In this document: positions 45,648-55,993 of the stretch, in pieces
Layout: each line of letters opens with the position of its first letter
Numbering within the stretch: the first letter of the stretch is position 1
Assembly: GCA_946800325.1 (NCBI GenBank)
Contig: OX326957.1
Location: 18,821,591 to 18,885,590 of the forward strand
Length of the DNA: 64,000 bases
From: Luzula sylvatica
Taxonomy: Eukaryota; Streptophyta; Magnoliopsida; Poales; Juncaceae
Direction of reading: 5' to 3'
Notes under the pieces: generated by a model
The model's input: the letters and a program-made list of their open reading frames with translations, nothing else
Told to the model about the DNA's origin: nothing
The model's database searches: none
Position numbers and translations under genes: made by a program

Positions 45648-46707
45648 TGTAGGAAATTCACCCGACTCCGGGCCCGCGCAGCGGATATGAAGGCCCGGTC
45701 CGGTTCCCAAAATCCAAGATCACGCCATGACTTCAAGGGTACGATGCAATAGAAGGATAGACGATTACCAGCGTGAAATTGATCACGCACGACGGGTTGA
45801 TCGCTCGCATCCTTTCCTTCTCCGGTGTCACGTTGGTGACTAGCCCGTGCGTCCCATACCACACGTCTCCCACCGTCTTGGACACGCCTCCGGTTGTCTT
45901 TCGTGCGTCCCACGTCCACACTCTTCCACAGCCAACAGTTTTGCTCCTTCGATTTGATCACAATCGGAGAGTCACAAGTGTCGCTCCTCTACTTGTATCC
46001 ACCGTGAGTCGGAGTTCTTCGGTCGCGGGTGCAACTGCTTAGACGAAGCACCGGCGAACTTGCTTGATTAGATCGATTCTCTATATCGAGAAAAATCTCC
46101 TTTTTCTCGGTCTTTCTCTTTTCACACTCTTTCACTCTCTTGAAAGATGTCTCTTTATATTTCTGGATTATTCTGAATAATACCATAGATTGGTCTGAAT
46201 AGAAGAGAAAGAAACATCCTATTTATACAACATAGGATAAGGATTGGCCAAAAGGTATGTATATCTAACATACACATTTTCAAACAGAAAACTACTGACA
46301 CCCTTTCAGTATTTTGTTGAAACCAAAATATTAAATCATTCCAACCGACTTTGAACATTCACAAAAGTTGTAGATAATCTTATTATATTTCCAACCCAAT
46401 TTTATCTGGCCCAATTGGAGTTCGGATGCGAAAGTTACGGACGTTTTACTAACTGTATGTCAAACAGTCGCACTCATTCGGTATTCCATTAAAACGACAC
46501 TGATAGTTCGATCAAATAAAAAATATTGCTATATGAAAGTTCTAGATAATCTCATTATCTATCTTACCCAATTTAAACCATTCAAATTGGAGTTTCCCAC
46601 TGAAAGTTATGCCAGTTTTACCAAAATGTTTCTTATGCCTACGGACGCGTACGTTCGTTTATCCTTGTGTACACTTTTACGGTTGATCCGAAACTGAATT
46701 TCCTTCA
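45648..46707 (-). mobile_element. LTR family A, 5' LTR of the minus-strand copia
   Basis: Minus-strand start TGAAGGAAATTCAG at 46707, end GAATTTCCTACA at 45648; 1060 bp. It carries the AATTTAAA/TTCAAATT block, TATA box on the minus strand near 46220 and a GCGCGGGCCCGG region. It borders CACTA-4 sequence on its right. Confidence 0.92.
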
Positions 46708-46868
46708 AGCAGCACGACGAGAAGTTCTTCGGCAGACCTATTGTTGGTATGTTTCGATTTTGTTTTATTTTATTTCTGTTTACAGTGGAATACACTCATT
46801 TTAACAGTGGAATACACTCAAATTTGTTTCGATTTTACGTTTGATTCATTTTATTTCTTTTTAATCAG

Positions 46869-47125
46869 GATACAATCTGGATACAGTGGAATACAAGGAC
46901 AGTAACTTGATGATTTGGGATGTCGGTGGTTCAGACAAGGTAAATATAAATTACTGTCATTTTCATTTCTCATTACAGAATATGAGACTATAAAAATTAT
47001 CCTTGAGAAATTGATTATATATTTTTTTTTTTTTCATTTTTTTCATTTTTCAGATCCGTCGAATATGGAAATACTTTATTCCGAGGACGCACGGATTAAT
47101 TTTTGTTGTTGATAGCACGGATTAA
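46869..47125 (+). pseudogene. Captured ARF-family small GTPase gene fragment with intron
   Basis: Exon 46869-46939 encodes a segment ending DTVEYKDSNLMIWDVGGSDK. A GTAAAT...TTTCAG intron (46940-47053) is followed by an exon from 47054 with IRRIWKYFIPRTHGLIFVVDS, then a stop at 47123-47125. This corresponds to the switch 2 region of ADP-ribosylation factors: WDVGG is the G3 motif (usually WDVGGQDK; here Q is S), followed by the conserved hydrophobic strand. The N-terminal P-loop exon and the C-terminal NKxD exon are missing. An intron with intact splice sites indicates DNA-level capture rather than retroposition. The 46708-46752 stretch (HDEKFFGRPIVG) could be another exon but is unrecognised. 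It cannot make a functional GTPase. Confidence 0.85.
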
Positions 47126-47334
47126 TTTTTGGAGTTTCTTTCATTTTGAATTTATGAATTGTGAATTGTATTTGATTTGAATTTGTGAATTGAGAATTTG
47201 TGAATTGTGTATATGTTTGAATTTATGAATGGTATATGTTTTAATTTGTGAATTGTATATGTTTAATTAAATATATTTCTAAATATGTATTTATTTAATA
47301 TATAATATATATTAATTGATAATAATATATAATG

Positions 47335-47337
<3 letters not shown>

Positions 47338-47418
<81 letters not shown>
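47338..47418. repeat. (TA)n microsatellite in CACTA-4
   Basis: About 80 bp of TA repeat between the ARF fragment and the subterminal array. Confidence 0.97.
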
Positions 47419-47420
<2 letters not shown>

Positions 47421-47717
47421 CAAACAATATTAATGAATTAAATTATAAATATAATATTCACTTTCAGAGACGGGCCATCGGAGAAGGCTTCTGCGATGGA
47501 CCGTCGGTGAAGGCTTCTGCGACGGGCTGTCGGTGAAAGTTTAGCCGTCGGTGAAAGTTGTATCAGCGGCGGGCCGTCGGTGAAAGTGGCATCAGCGACG
47601 CCACTTTCACCGACGGGTTTTTAGCGACGGGTGGCCGTCGGTAAAGGCTTTAGCGACGGTTTTTTGGACTTTTAGCGACGGTTTTTGCAGTCGCTGATAC
47701 CCTGTTTTGTTGTAGTG

Positions 47718-48642
47718 ATGGATGAACGTACGCATTCGTCGAAACGATTGGATGCATAATAAGATTATGCAAATCTAACAAAAATTACAAAGTCCGTCAT
47801 GACGTACCATTTGGTCCGTCATGACGCACCATAGAGTATTTTTGTTCAGTCCAATCTGTGAGTATATCGTCACGACGCACTGATTTGTGCGTCCTGACGG
47901 AGGTACGTCATGACGGACTGGTTGGTCCATCATGACGGAGCACAAGTATAATGGCTAATTAAGTACTCGTGACACGTCCGTCACGACGCACCATTTCGTG
48001 GGTTATGACGGATTGTGATCCAAATTCTGGATTGAATGTTTTCTTAAGATACGCATTAATTCTCAATTAATGGCAAGATTAATATAAGATATTGACCTGT
48101 TGTTTATCTCTCTAAGGTTTATTCTATTAGATCTAGAATTTTTTGTGAGACAAGGAAAAGAGAGAAATCTCCATTAGAGAGATTTTGTAAAGCAAACTTG
48201 CCACGGATTTTTGGGAAATTCGTGTGCAACCGAGAGACTAAGCTTGCGATGGATACGAGTAGAGAGGTTTCATCTGAAATCTTTCGTTGTGATCAAACTG
48301 GAGCAAGTTCGAGGGAGATCGAAGGACAAATCGGAAGCAATACGGTTGTATTCGACAAGTCGGAGCTTCGAGCAAGGTGTCCAATTGTGCGGGCGTCGAC
48401 GCACGTGTTACCGAGATCGGAGAAAAGGACATTCACTACAACCATCAACCCGTCATCGTGACCAATTTCAAGCGGTACGGTTCTCTATATATAATAGATA
48501 TATATAGATAGTTGTACATAGATTAGGATTCGTACCCTCGGGTCGACGACGTGGTCCTCGGGATTGGGTCGGACCTGGTCCTTCACTCTGCTATGCGAGG
48601 CTCGGTAGTGACGCCGGTACCCAACCCCTGGGGTCCCGAACA
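47718..48642 (+). mobile_element. LTR family A copy (plus), TCCGTCATGACGGA type, 5'-truncated
   Basis: Begins within GATGAACGTACGCATTCG, which in the complete LTR at 62186 lies about 60 bp from the start. Palindromes occupy 47792-48013. The 3' part has GTGGATACGAGTAGAG-like and GGTCGGACCTGG...GGTCCCGAACA sequence. It is joined directly to a minus-strand leader at 48643. Confidence 0.78.
47792..48013. repeat. TCCGTCATGACGGA-like palindromes
   Basis: Units at 47793-47806, 47815-47828, about 47866-47880, 47890-47903, 47907-47920, 47926-47939, 47975-47990 and 47998-48012, with substitutions such as GTCACGACGCAC. Confidence 0.88.
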
Positions 48643-48915
48643 ACCCTGTTTTATGCATTTATGTAGTTTTCGCAGTTTTTTTTCGTTTTTGCTTGTTTCT
48701 AAAATGACAAATCATGAAACATTTTCGCAATTACTCCTAGATACTCTCAATCATCACATTATTGTCATCTAGTGAATTCTACTTGTGATTTTATTCGAAA
48801 TTGAACTTCTAAATATCTGTCATCATGCAAACGTCCGTATCTTTTATACATGTGTGTATACACTTATACGACTATGATTCGACTCTCGAATCGATGGCGA
48901 TCGCTCTATTACCAC
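48643..48915 (-). other. Minus-strand copia leader and PBS, truncated
   Basis: Inverse of the leader at 63066-63290 (CATGAAACATTTTCGCAATTA, ACTTGTGATTTTA, TACGACTATGATTCGA). The PBS (about 48903-48914, minus strand TGGTAATAGAGC) has one mismatch to the copia site. The element's coding region is absent. Confidence 0.78.
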
Positions 48916-49380
48916 TGTTGGGTAACGGTGCACCCGGAGCCCCGCGCAGTGAAAGTGAGGGCCCCGAGTCCGGATTACCCCAATCCCCAAGATCACACCA
49001 CCTCTTAGAGAATACGATGCAAATAGAAGATCAAGTCACATGCCACGCGAAATTGATCATGTACGAAGAGTTGATCGTTGCTATTTGTTCTCCTTGTGGT
49101 TTTTCCATGTCTTCACGTGCATCCCATACCACACGCCTTCACGTCTTCGGGCACTCCTTCATTGTCGTATACAACAGCAAGCGTTCGCTTCAGTTATTCC
49201 TCCAAGTCCCACTCAGTTGATTCTCCAGTTCTACCACAATCAAGGATCAAACGCATCATCCCTCTACTCGTATCCACAGTGAGATATCGTCTATCGATTA
49301 CGACACACAACTGTCTAGACGATGTGTGCGTAAACGTGCTGGAATTGATTGAATTCTCGTTGTGGGAAAAATAGTTTTTC

Positions 49381-49433
<53 letters not shown>

Positions 49434-49840
49434 TCGTTCACACTTATTCAACAATTGAACAAGTGTCTCTCTATATTCGTAATGAATTGGACTCCTTGGA
49501 CTGATTAACTAAGTATTGGATCAAAGGTTGTGTATATCCAATATACACTTTCAGCATCATGTTCGTTTGAACGAACCGCTTTCTGTCATGAGTATGTATA
49601 AAACAGTTTTATACTCGAAGTGGTTCGTTCGAATGACCTACTCTCTGTTTCATTTCTGTGTTAATTGCAAATTACATTCGAACTAGTCCGTTCAAACGTA
49701 CCTTATGGTTTGTTCGAACCATTCTCTGAAACTTAACTTTGCACAATCATATTATACATTTAATTAAACCCACGAACATCCATGTTCATATATCTTTATA
49801 TGTATACTTTTACCGTTGATTCAAAAATATATTTCCTTCA
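48916..49840 (-). mobile_element. LTR family A copy (minus), TTCGTTCGAACGAA type
   Basis: Minus-strand start TGAAGGAAATATA at 49840, end GTTACCCAACA at 48916. It contains a (TC)n tract (49388-49429) in the leader region and palindromes at 49560-49723. It is the 5' LTR of the truncated minus-strand element at 48643-48915. Confidence 0.85.
49560..49723. repeat. TTCGTTCGAACGAA-like palindromes in a family A LTR
   Basis: Units GTTCGTTTGAACGAAC (49561-49576), GGTTCGTTCGAATGACC (about 49622-49638), AGTCCGTTCAAACGTACC (49685-49702) and GGTTTGTTCGAACC (about 49707-49720). Confidence 0.88.
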
Positions 49841-51210
49841 GCCATTGAATCCGAGCCGTCGAATTTGTCATCATCACCGAATCAAGCATGATTCGGAGGT
49901 AATGAAACATGAACTCTTCCTTCGATGTATAATATTACAAACCTTCTGAAACTGAACGGTAAGAACTAGAATTTGTTGTAGAAATGCATGTTGAATATAT
50001 TTACTTTACATGGTCTTAGTTTAGTTGTTGAAAGTGGTTTTCGTTTCCAACCTAAATAGTACTGAATAGAGAACCCGACTCTTAGATACATTTGCACAAA
50101 ATTTATTTCTTATTAATGGTATTAATGTTGGGCCAAGGTTTGGTGATCTCAAAACTAATCACAATTCTTAAGATAGATGCAATGAACTCAAAAGAAGGAT
50201 ACGGCATTGTCATATCAATGTTTGTTTGAACGGTTGGTTGTCCCGTATGAACGGTTCTATAATCGGTGAGAGAAAATCTTGAAGATTCGACGCAACCTGC
50301 AAAAAGTATACTGCCTGTTCGAATGGTTAGAAAGCCCTGTTCAAACGGTCGATATTTGGAAAGAAGACACATTAATTTTGATATCATCAAATATAGTACA
50401 ACAAACACGAGATGATCCGACGACGGACCGAAATAATGAAGAACAAGATCTCGAAGATTCCATGAGTGGGATGATCGTAAAACACTTCACAATGTTACTC
50501 TAGAGTATCCTAAAATTTTATCTAAACTAACTAAGCTAAAAAATAATGTTTTTGAAGTATTAGGACTCTTTTGAGTTCCGTTCGTGAACGGAACCCGTCC
50601 CCGTTCCCGAACGGAACTCCTTTCGATCGAATGAAACAACTACACATGGAATGAAAGAGAAAGAAATTTAAATCCAAACACATTGCATTCGCGAACAAAA
50701 ACTTTCCGTTTGGAAATGAACGAGAAAGAAATTTATATCCAAACACATTACATTCACGAACAAAAACTTTCGTTTCCAAACGGAACATGAGGAGTATTAA
50801 TCATCTTAATTAAAAAGGCTCGTCTTACTTTGATTTCGTTCGAACGGAACATAACAGTGATGAATTACTTCTATAAATAACATTCTCCATCTCTCTTTCG
50901 CTTACTTCTATTATTCAAATTCTTGCAAAAACTTGAGCCATTGATATCAGCAATATTGTAATCCTTCATTTGAGAAAATTCTCAAATGAACAAGAAAAAG
51001 AACTCGGCTGATCAACGAGTAAAATATAGTTAAACTTACAAAGCAATTATCCACCAAACTTTGTTATTGATCTTCAGCATTAGCGATTCTTTCTTTTTTA
51101 ATAATACCTTTCTATTGTGTTAAATTGCTTTTATAATATTTGTATTTCTTAGTTAATTAACATAATGAAGAAACAAATTGAATTTGCAATTGATGTAAAT
51201 GAATAATTTA
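49841..51210. other. Spacer with LTR-like remnant and more palindromes
   Basis: No supported gene; a 101-codon minus frame and a 74-codon plus frame near 50100-50500 have no recognisable motif. Palindromes TTCCGTTCGTGAACGGAA (50576-50593), CCGTTCCCGAACGG (50601-50614) and TTCGTTCGAACGGAA (50835-50849) occur, followed by a TATA-like CTATAAATAAC (50871) and CT-rich leader-like sequence, which suggests the end of another LTR. Confidence 0.5.
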
Positions 51211-52457
51211 CCCACACTCTTATTTTGGACCCAACTTTTTATAATTTTTATGCCACATCATCACATTTTTTTTTAACCATGGATTATAATATGTGGCAAA
51301 ATTTGGACCCAACTTTGTAGCCATTTAAGTGTCCCTTATTTTACATAAGGATTTTTAGAAAGCCACATTATCATATATTAATAATGTGGACTATTTTTAT
51401 TGGTTAGGTTTATGTTAGACTAAGTTTATTCAATTGTTTATCATTTCACATAAGTATACAATGTTTACATAATCAAATGTGAAAGCAATGAAAGATGAAA
51501 AGTTATAATATGAAATAATAATAACTTAATAACTAATATTATAAACATATAACATATACTAGTATTATTTTTAGAATTTTAATTTAAAAAATTCATCAGA
51601 AATATATGTTTTAATTTTCTCTTTATTTTGGCATCCATATTAGCGTAGTTCATACATACCATTTTTCATAATTTGAATTTGTAAACACATTATGTAACAA
51701 ATACAATGCAAAAAATGTATATTATAAAAGAAAATTTTAATTATTATATTTACCTAATTGAATTTCGAATATTAATATTTATTTTTAGAAATTACAACTA
51801 TACTAATATCATATAAAACTAAATTGATTATATTTGTGTTTTCAATCAAACAAATTTGTTATTATTTTTTTGAAATAATAAAAATAAAAAACGTTTATCC
51901 ATCGAAAAATAGTAATGTTATTTTTAAAAATATAAAATTAACAAAAAGCATATGACATAAAATAATTTATATTTATGTTATGCTAATTAACTTTTTATTA
52001 TTTATTAAATTACTCGCACTATTAAGTTTGATATAATTTATAATTTTCATTACATTTTAAATCAACAACAAATTATTAGTATTTGATTATTAACGATGTA
52101 TTACTATGTATGTTGTATGATTTATTATTTTTTACATTTGACATTGTATGAAATATTGTGAACAACAATAATATTATATGTGTCGTTATGTTTTTTTGTA
52201 AAATTATGTTATATCTCATATATTATTATTATACAATCACATTAATAAAAGTGTTATTACTTGATTAAGAAAATGAATTTTTTTGTCATCATCATAATGT
52301 AAAATAATTGAAAAACTTATACATAATCATAAACAAATTAATTCAAGTAATTATATTATGAAATGATATTATCAATATCGTTATATTTATAAGTACGTTA
52401 TGTTACAATGAAAAACATAATTAATATCCTCGCCGCGTAGCGCGAGTATTCTCCTAG
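51211..52457 (+). mobile_element. Non-autonomous Helitron A
   Basis: The 3' end is a short hairpin (CGCCGCGTAGCGCG) followed by AGTATTCTCCTAG, then T: a classic CTAG Helitron terminus. Much of the interior aligns with 56903-58254 (for example ATTAATAATGTGG, CAATTGTTTATCATTT, TTTTCTCTTTATTTTG and GTTCATACATACC). The 5' end is inferred from alignment at TTTA/CCCAC; the canonical TC appears mutated. No Rep/helicase. Confidence 0.8.
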
Positions 52458-53433
52458 TTAAATCGTTAAAATGGACTATTCACTCTTCTCTATTAAAAAC
52501 TTATATAGTAAATAAAAGATATGTATGGTAGTTACAAATTCTAAAGCAAAGAAATCTGAAAAGAAAAAAAAATCTGACATAGAAAATCATTTTTATTTCA
52601 ATTTTAGCTAGCGTTTTGGAATCTAGCAATTACTTCTAAACTTGGGTTTGTTGTTATTATTCTTTTATACATGTATTGTTATAAATATTCAAAATGTGAA
52701 TGTCCTTTATAAATATGAATGTATTTATTTATATATTTTGTATAAACTAATTCTATGTAACGTGTGTCAATGCATGCATTTATGTCATGACACATATATG
52801 TGTATGTGTCTCCATGCATGTGTTGATTATTCATGTCATGATACATATGCGTATATGTGTCTAAATGCGTGTACTTAGCTATGACACTTGTGTTTACATG
52901 TGTCATGTGTAGGTGTGTGTTAATGGCTATATATACCTCCCTTCATTGTAATGATGTAAGAGAAATACACAAGAGAATAAGTATTCAATGAAAGTATTAT
53001 TTACCATGATCTCTCTTCTCTTCTTCTCTTGAGTGTTGGTTCTAATTTCTATTTCTAATTGTTATTAATTTTACAACATGTATGTATATGTATGTAGATG
53101 TACACAGAAGAAAAACAATTCTAACCATATTACTTGCGTGTGTAGCCGGCGAGATATAAAATGTCACGCATATTATATAGGAATAGGAATAGGAATAGAA
53201 ATTGTTTTTCAATATAATTTTATTATTATTTGCAAAATTAAAAATTAATTTTTATTTTTTTCTACAATTGACCGTTGACGTAGTGCAGTATGCACATTCC
53301 CACAAAATACTTCGCTTAATATTTATTTTTTAGTAGTGATGTATACCCCCAGATATCTCCTACTCCTACATCCACGAATAATTAAGTTAAATATTATGGA
53401 CTCCTCTCTCTACATTTTTGTAGTAATAATTTA
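52458..53433. other. Spacer with probable copia LTR remnant
   Basis: 52640-53078 resembles a short plant copia LTR: a TATATATACCTCCC TATA region at 52929, CACAAGAGAATAAGTATTCAATG, and an end like TTAATTTTACAACA (53078). It holds TGTCATGACACATATATGTG-type inverted motifs. No TSD was found; short ORFs are spurious. Confidence 0.4.
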
Positions 53434-53696
53434 AGGGGAGTTCTATCATACACTATTTTACAAGGATATTTTGGATATCTTAGCAATTAATTATATTTGT
53501 AAAAAGGTGTATCATAAAATTTATCTTTTATGGAGATTTTTGTTTAAATAAACAACAAAAAATTCTAATTTAATTAAACATTAATTGATAAATATATTTG
53601 ATATCTTACCTTAAATATTCATAAATGAATAATTACTCCAAATACCCTTGAAAATGGGTGTATGATAAAAAAAAGGGGTGTATGATAGAAGCCCCC
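53434..53696. mobile_element. hAT-like MITE with TSD ATAATTTA
   Basis: Terminal repeats GGGGAGTTCTATCATACAC and, inverted, GGGGGCTTCTATCATACAC, flanked by ATAATTTA at 53426-53433 and 53697-53704. 263 bp, no coding. The 8-bp duplication suggests the hAT superfamily. Confidence 0.88.
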
Positions 53697-54034
53697 ATAA
53701 TTTATTACCTTAAAAATGAATATATTAATGACATGACAAAGTATTTAAATCTTAATTTATTATTGCACATTCTATTTCATGAGTTAGTTATTTTCATTTA
53801 TGATTTGATAATTCATAAAATTGTCAAATGATTATATATATGTTAATTATTAAAGTATTAAATCATATCCACGCCATCGAATTTTATATGAAAAAATTTA
53901 GAGATTCGTCCAACATTTTTTTTTTCTTTTTATATATGTTCTACTTTTCCTTTCTCCTCGCTTCTCTTTCTTTCTCGACAAATATTTTTCTCTTTCTTTT
54001 ATACACTTTTCAAAAAGACCCCAACATTTATTAG

Positions 54035-54490
54035 CTATGTTGCACAGATACGAATGCGAGTATCGTATCAGACACGATAATGATACGGCGATACGGCAGT
54101 TTTCAAAACTACACAGGATGCGATACGGCTATTATATATAATATTTTATATTTTATGTAGTATATATTTCATATAAAATACCATAAAAATTTGTTTTAAC
54201 AAAAACATTAAGTAATGTTTATTTTATTTAACTATTTATTTATATGTATTACTTATCTATTTCAATTTCAATTTCAAATTTGTAGTTTTATCTTTCAAAT
54301 ACATTTTTTGTATACGTTAGAAGTATCTGACAAGTATCCGGAATTATCTGAGAAGTATCCGATATTTTTTTTTAAATAAAATATTCGGATACGCCACGTA
54401 GAGTATCCGATACGTATCCGACGAGTATCGGTATCCGATACGGCATCCGATACGATACGACTTGATTTTTGAAGTATTCGCGCAACATAG
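54035..54490. mobile_element. hAT-like MITE with TSD TTTATTAG
   Basis: CTATGTTGCAC at the left and GCGCAACATAG at the right, flanked by identical TTTATTAG at 54027-54034 and 54491-54498. The interior is rich in GATACG and GTATCCGA repeats. 456 bp, no coding. Confidence 0.92.
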
Positions 54491-54770
54491 TTTATTAGAA
54501 TTTAAATCATCCTCTCACATTTTAAATAAAAGCATAATTTTTTATTAATCTTTTTAAAAAAAACCCGATGTTTCTTTTACTTTCATGTATTTAAAAAACT
54601 AATCCGAGCGTCAAGAACTAAAAATTTGGAATTTAGTGTGTTCGTGAAGTAGCTTGGAGTAATACACTACATTAAATTGCTGATTTGTAATCTTCGACCA
54701 CTCTGATTAGTTTTTCTAATCATGATTAACAGTCCACAATCCACTTTCAAATGTTTCATCACGTTACTTG

Positions 54771-55347
54771 TAGGGGTGTCAATGGGGCGGATATTGCCCG
54801 AACCGACCCGAACCGTATCCGAAAAATATCCGGATTCGAAAATAAAATATCCGGATCCGAATGGAACCGGATCCGGAACCGTATCCCTTTTTACGGGTAT
54901 GGATCCAGATCCAGGAACTAAAATTTTGATGGATCCGGATACTATCCGGATCCGAATAAAATTTGTAAACGGATATCCGTTTTGTTATAATTATGATCAA
55001 AATAATACATAATACATAATAGACAATAATTATATTTTAATTCACAATAATACATAATAATCAATAATCACTTATATATATGTGTATACATATAATTTGT
55101 TTAAAAATATATAATAATCAAGATTTCAATTTTAAAAATATTATTATATTATTATATTGTAGTATCCGTTTTAATATCCGAATAAGATCCGATCCGTATT
55201 CGTATCCTACAATATCCGAACTGTATCCGTATCCATTTAATATCCGAACCGCTTCCGGATCCGGATAGTTCTGTATCCGTATCCATATCTGAAAAAAATA
55301 TGGATATGAATCTGGTACGGCCACTATCCGAACCGTTGACACCCCTA
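54771..55347. mobile_element. Inverted-repeat element with TAGGGGTGTCAA termini
   Basis: Ends TAGGGGTGTCAA (54771) and TTGACACCCCTA (55347); both halves are filled with ATCCGGAT, GTATCCG and ATCCGAA words in inverted arrangement, so single strands can fold back. If TA is target sequence the duplication is 2 bp; no longer one is evident. Similar words continue just beyond the right end, so the boundary is uncertain. Confidence 0.65.
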
Positions 55348-55993
55348 TCCGGATATGAATCCGGATAGTTGTGGAACCAGATAGATTGCAAATTCAACCG
55401 TTCCAGTTTTAGTTTTGCAATCGAGAAACTTTTGGATTTGTACATCAAAAAAGTTCCATCAAACATTATAAATTTCTCGCAAATTGTGTAGCGAGTCTGA
55501 TTTGTAGTGCATATTTGACCCGTTATTTTACCATTAAATTCTAATTATATAAATATTCTTTTCGAAGATACTACCATCAAACTAACTCAAATTATTTTAA
55601 CATTTCTCGAAATAAAAACTTCCGAAAGAAAAAGAAAGTTTCAACATTTGTTTCCAGAAAAGAATTGAGGTATATCTGTGACGATAAATTATTGTAAAAA
55701 TGTTTCATCCAAAAAAAAAATTAAATAACTTTATGAAAAAAAAGAAAAAAAGAAAAGAAAAGAAAAGTCGTTGGCGTACTCGATTCACAAATAATAATAT
55801 GAGCATAATTACAAACACTATTGAGTGTTGAGACCCACATGTCTGTGAGATATTTAGTTCAATTTGAACAGGTTTTAAGTTCATCATTAATTTTAGTTAA
55901 ATCGCTATCCTTCCTGTCTTTAAATCTCCATCCTGTCTTTCAATCTCCATTGAGAAAAAAAAGCTCTTAAGTCTTTCTATCCCTCTCCCCATC
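55348..55993. other. Region upstream of the kinase gene
   Basis: AT-rich with an A/G-rich run (55705-55770). Immediately before the ATG it turns pyrimidine-rich (CCTGTCTTTCAATCTCC), as expected of a plant 5' leader. No confident TATA box. Confidence 0.45.

Larger units (their letters stand above)
46708..47717 (+). mobile_element. CACTA-4 fragment carrying a host gene piece
   Basis: The right end TTTTGTTGTAGTG at 47717 and subterminal CGACGGGCCGTCGGTGA-like motifs (47466-47700) match the CACTA-3 family. The left part is cut by the LTR ending at 46707. Inside are an ARF gene fragment (46869-47125) and a (TA)n tract (about 47338-47418). The right flank is a family A LTR missing its first bases, so the CACTA inserted within that LTR. 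Confidence 0.8.

Noticed and set aside
55118..55466. Minus-strand frames rich in Arg, Ile and Asp
   Set aside because: Produced by the ATCCGGAT word repeats of the foldback element.
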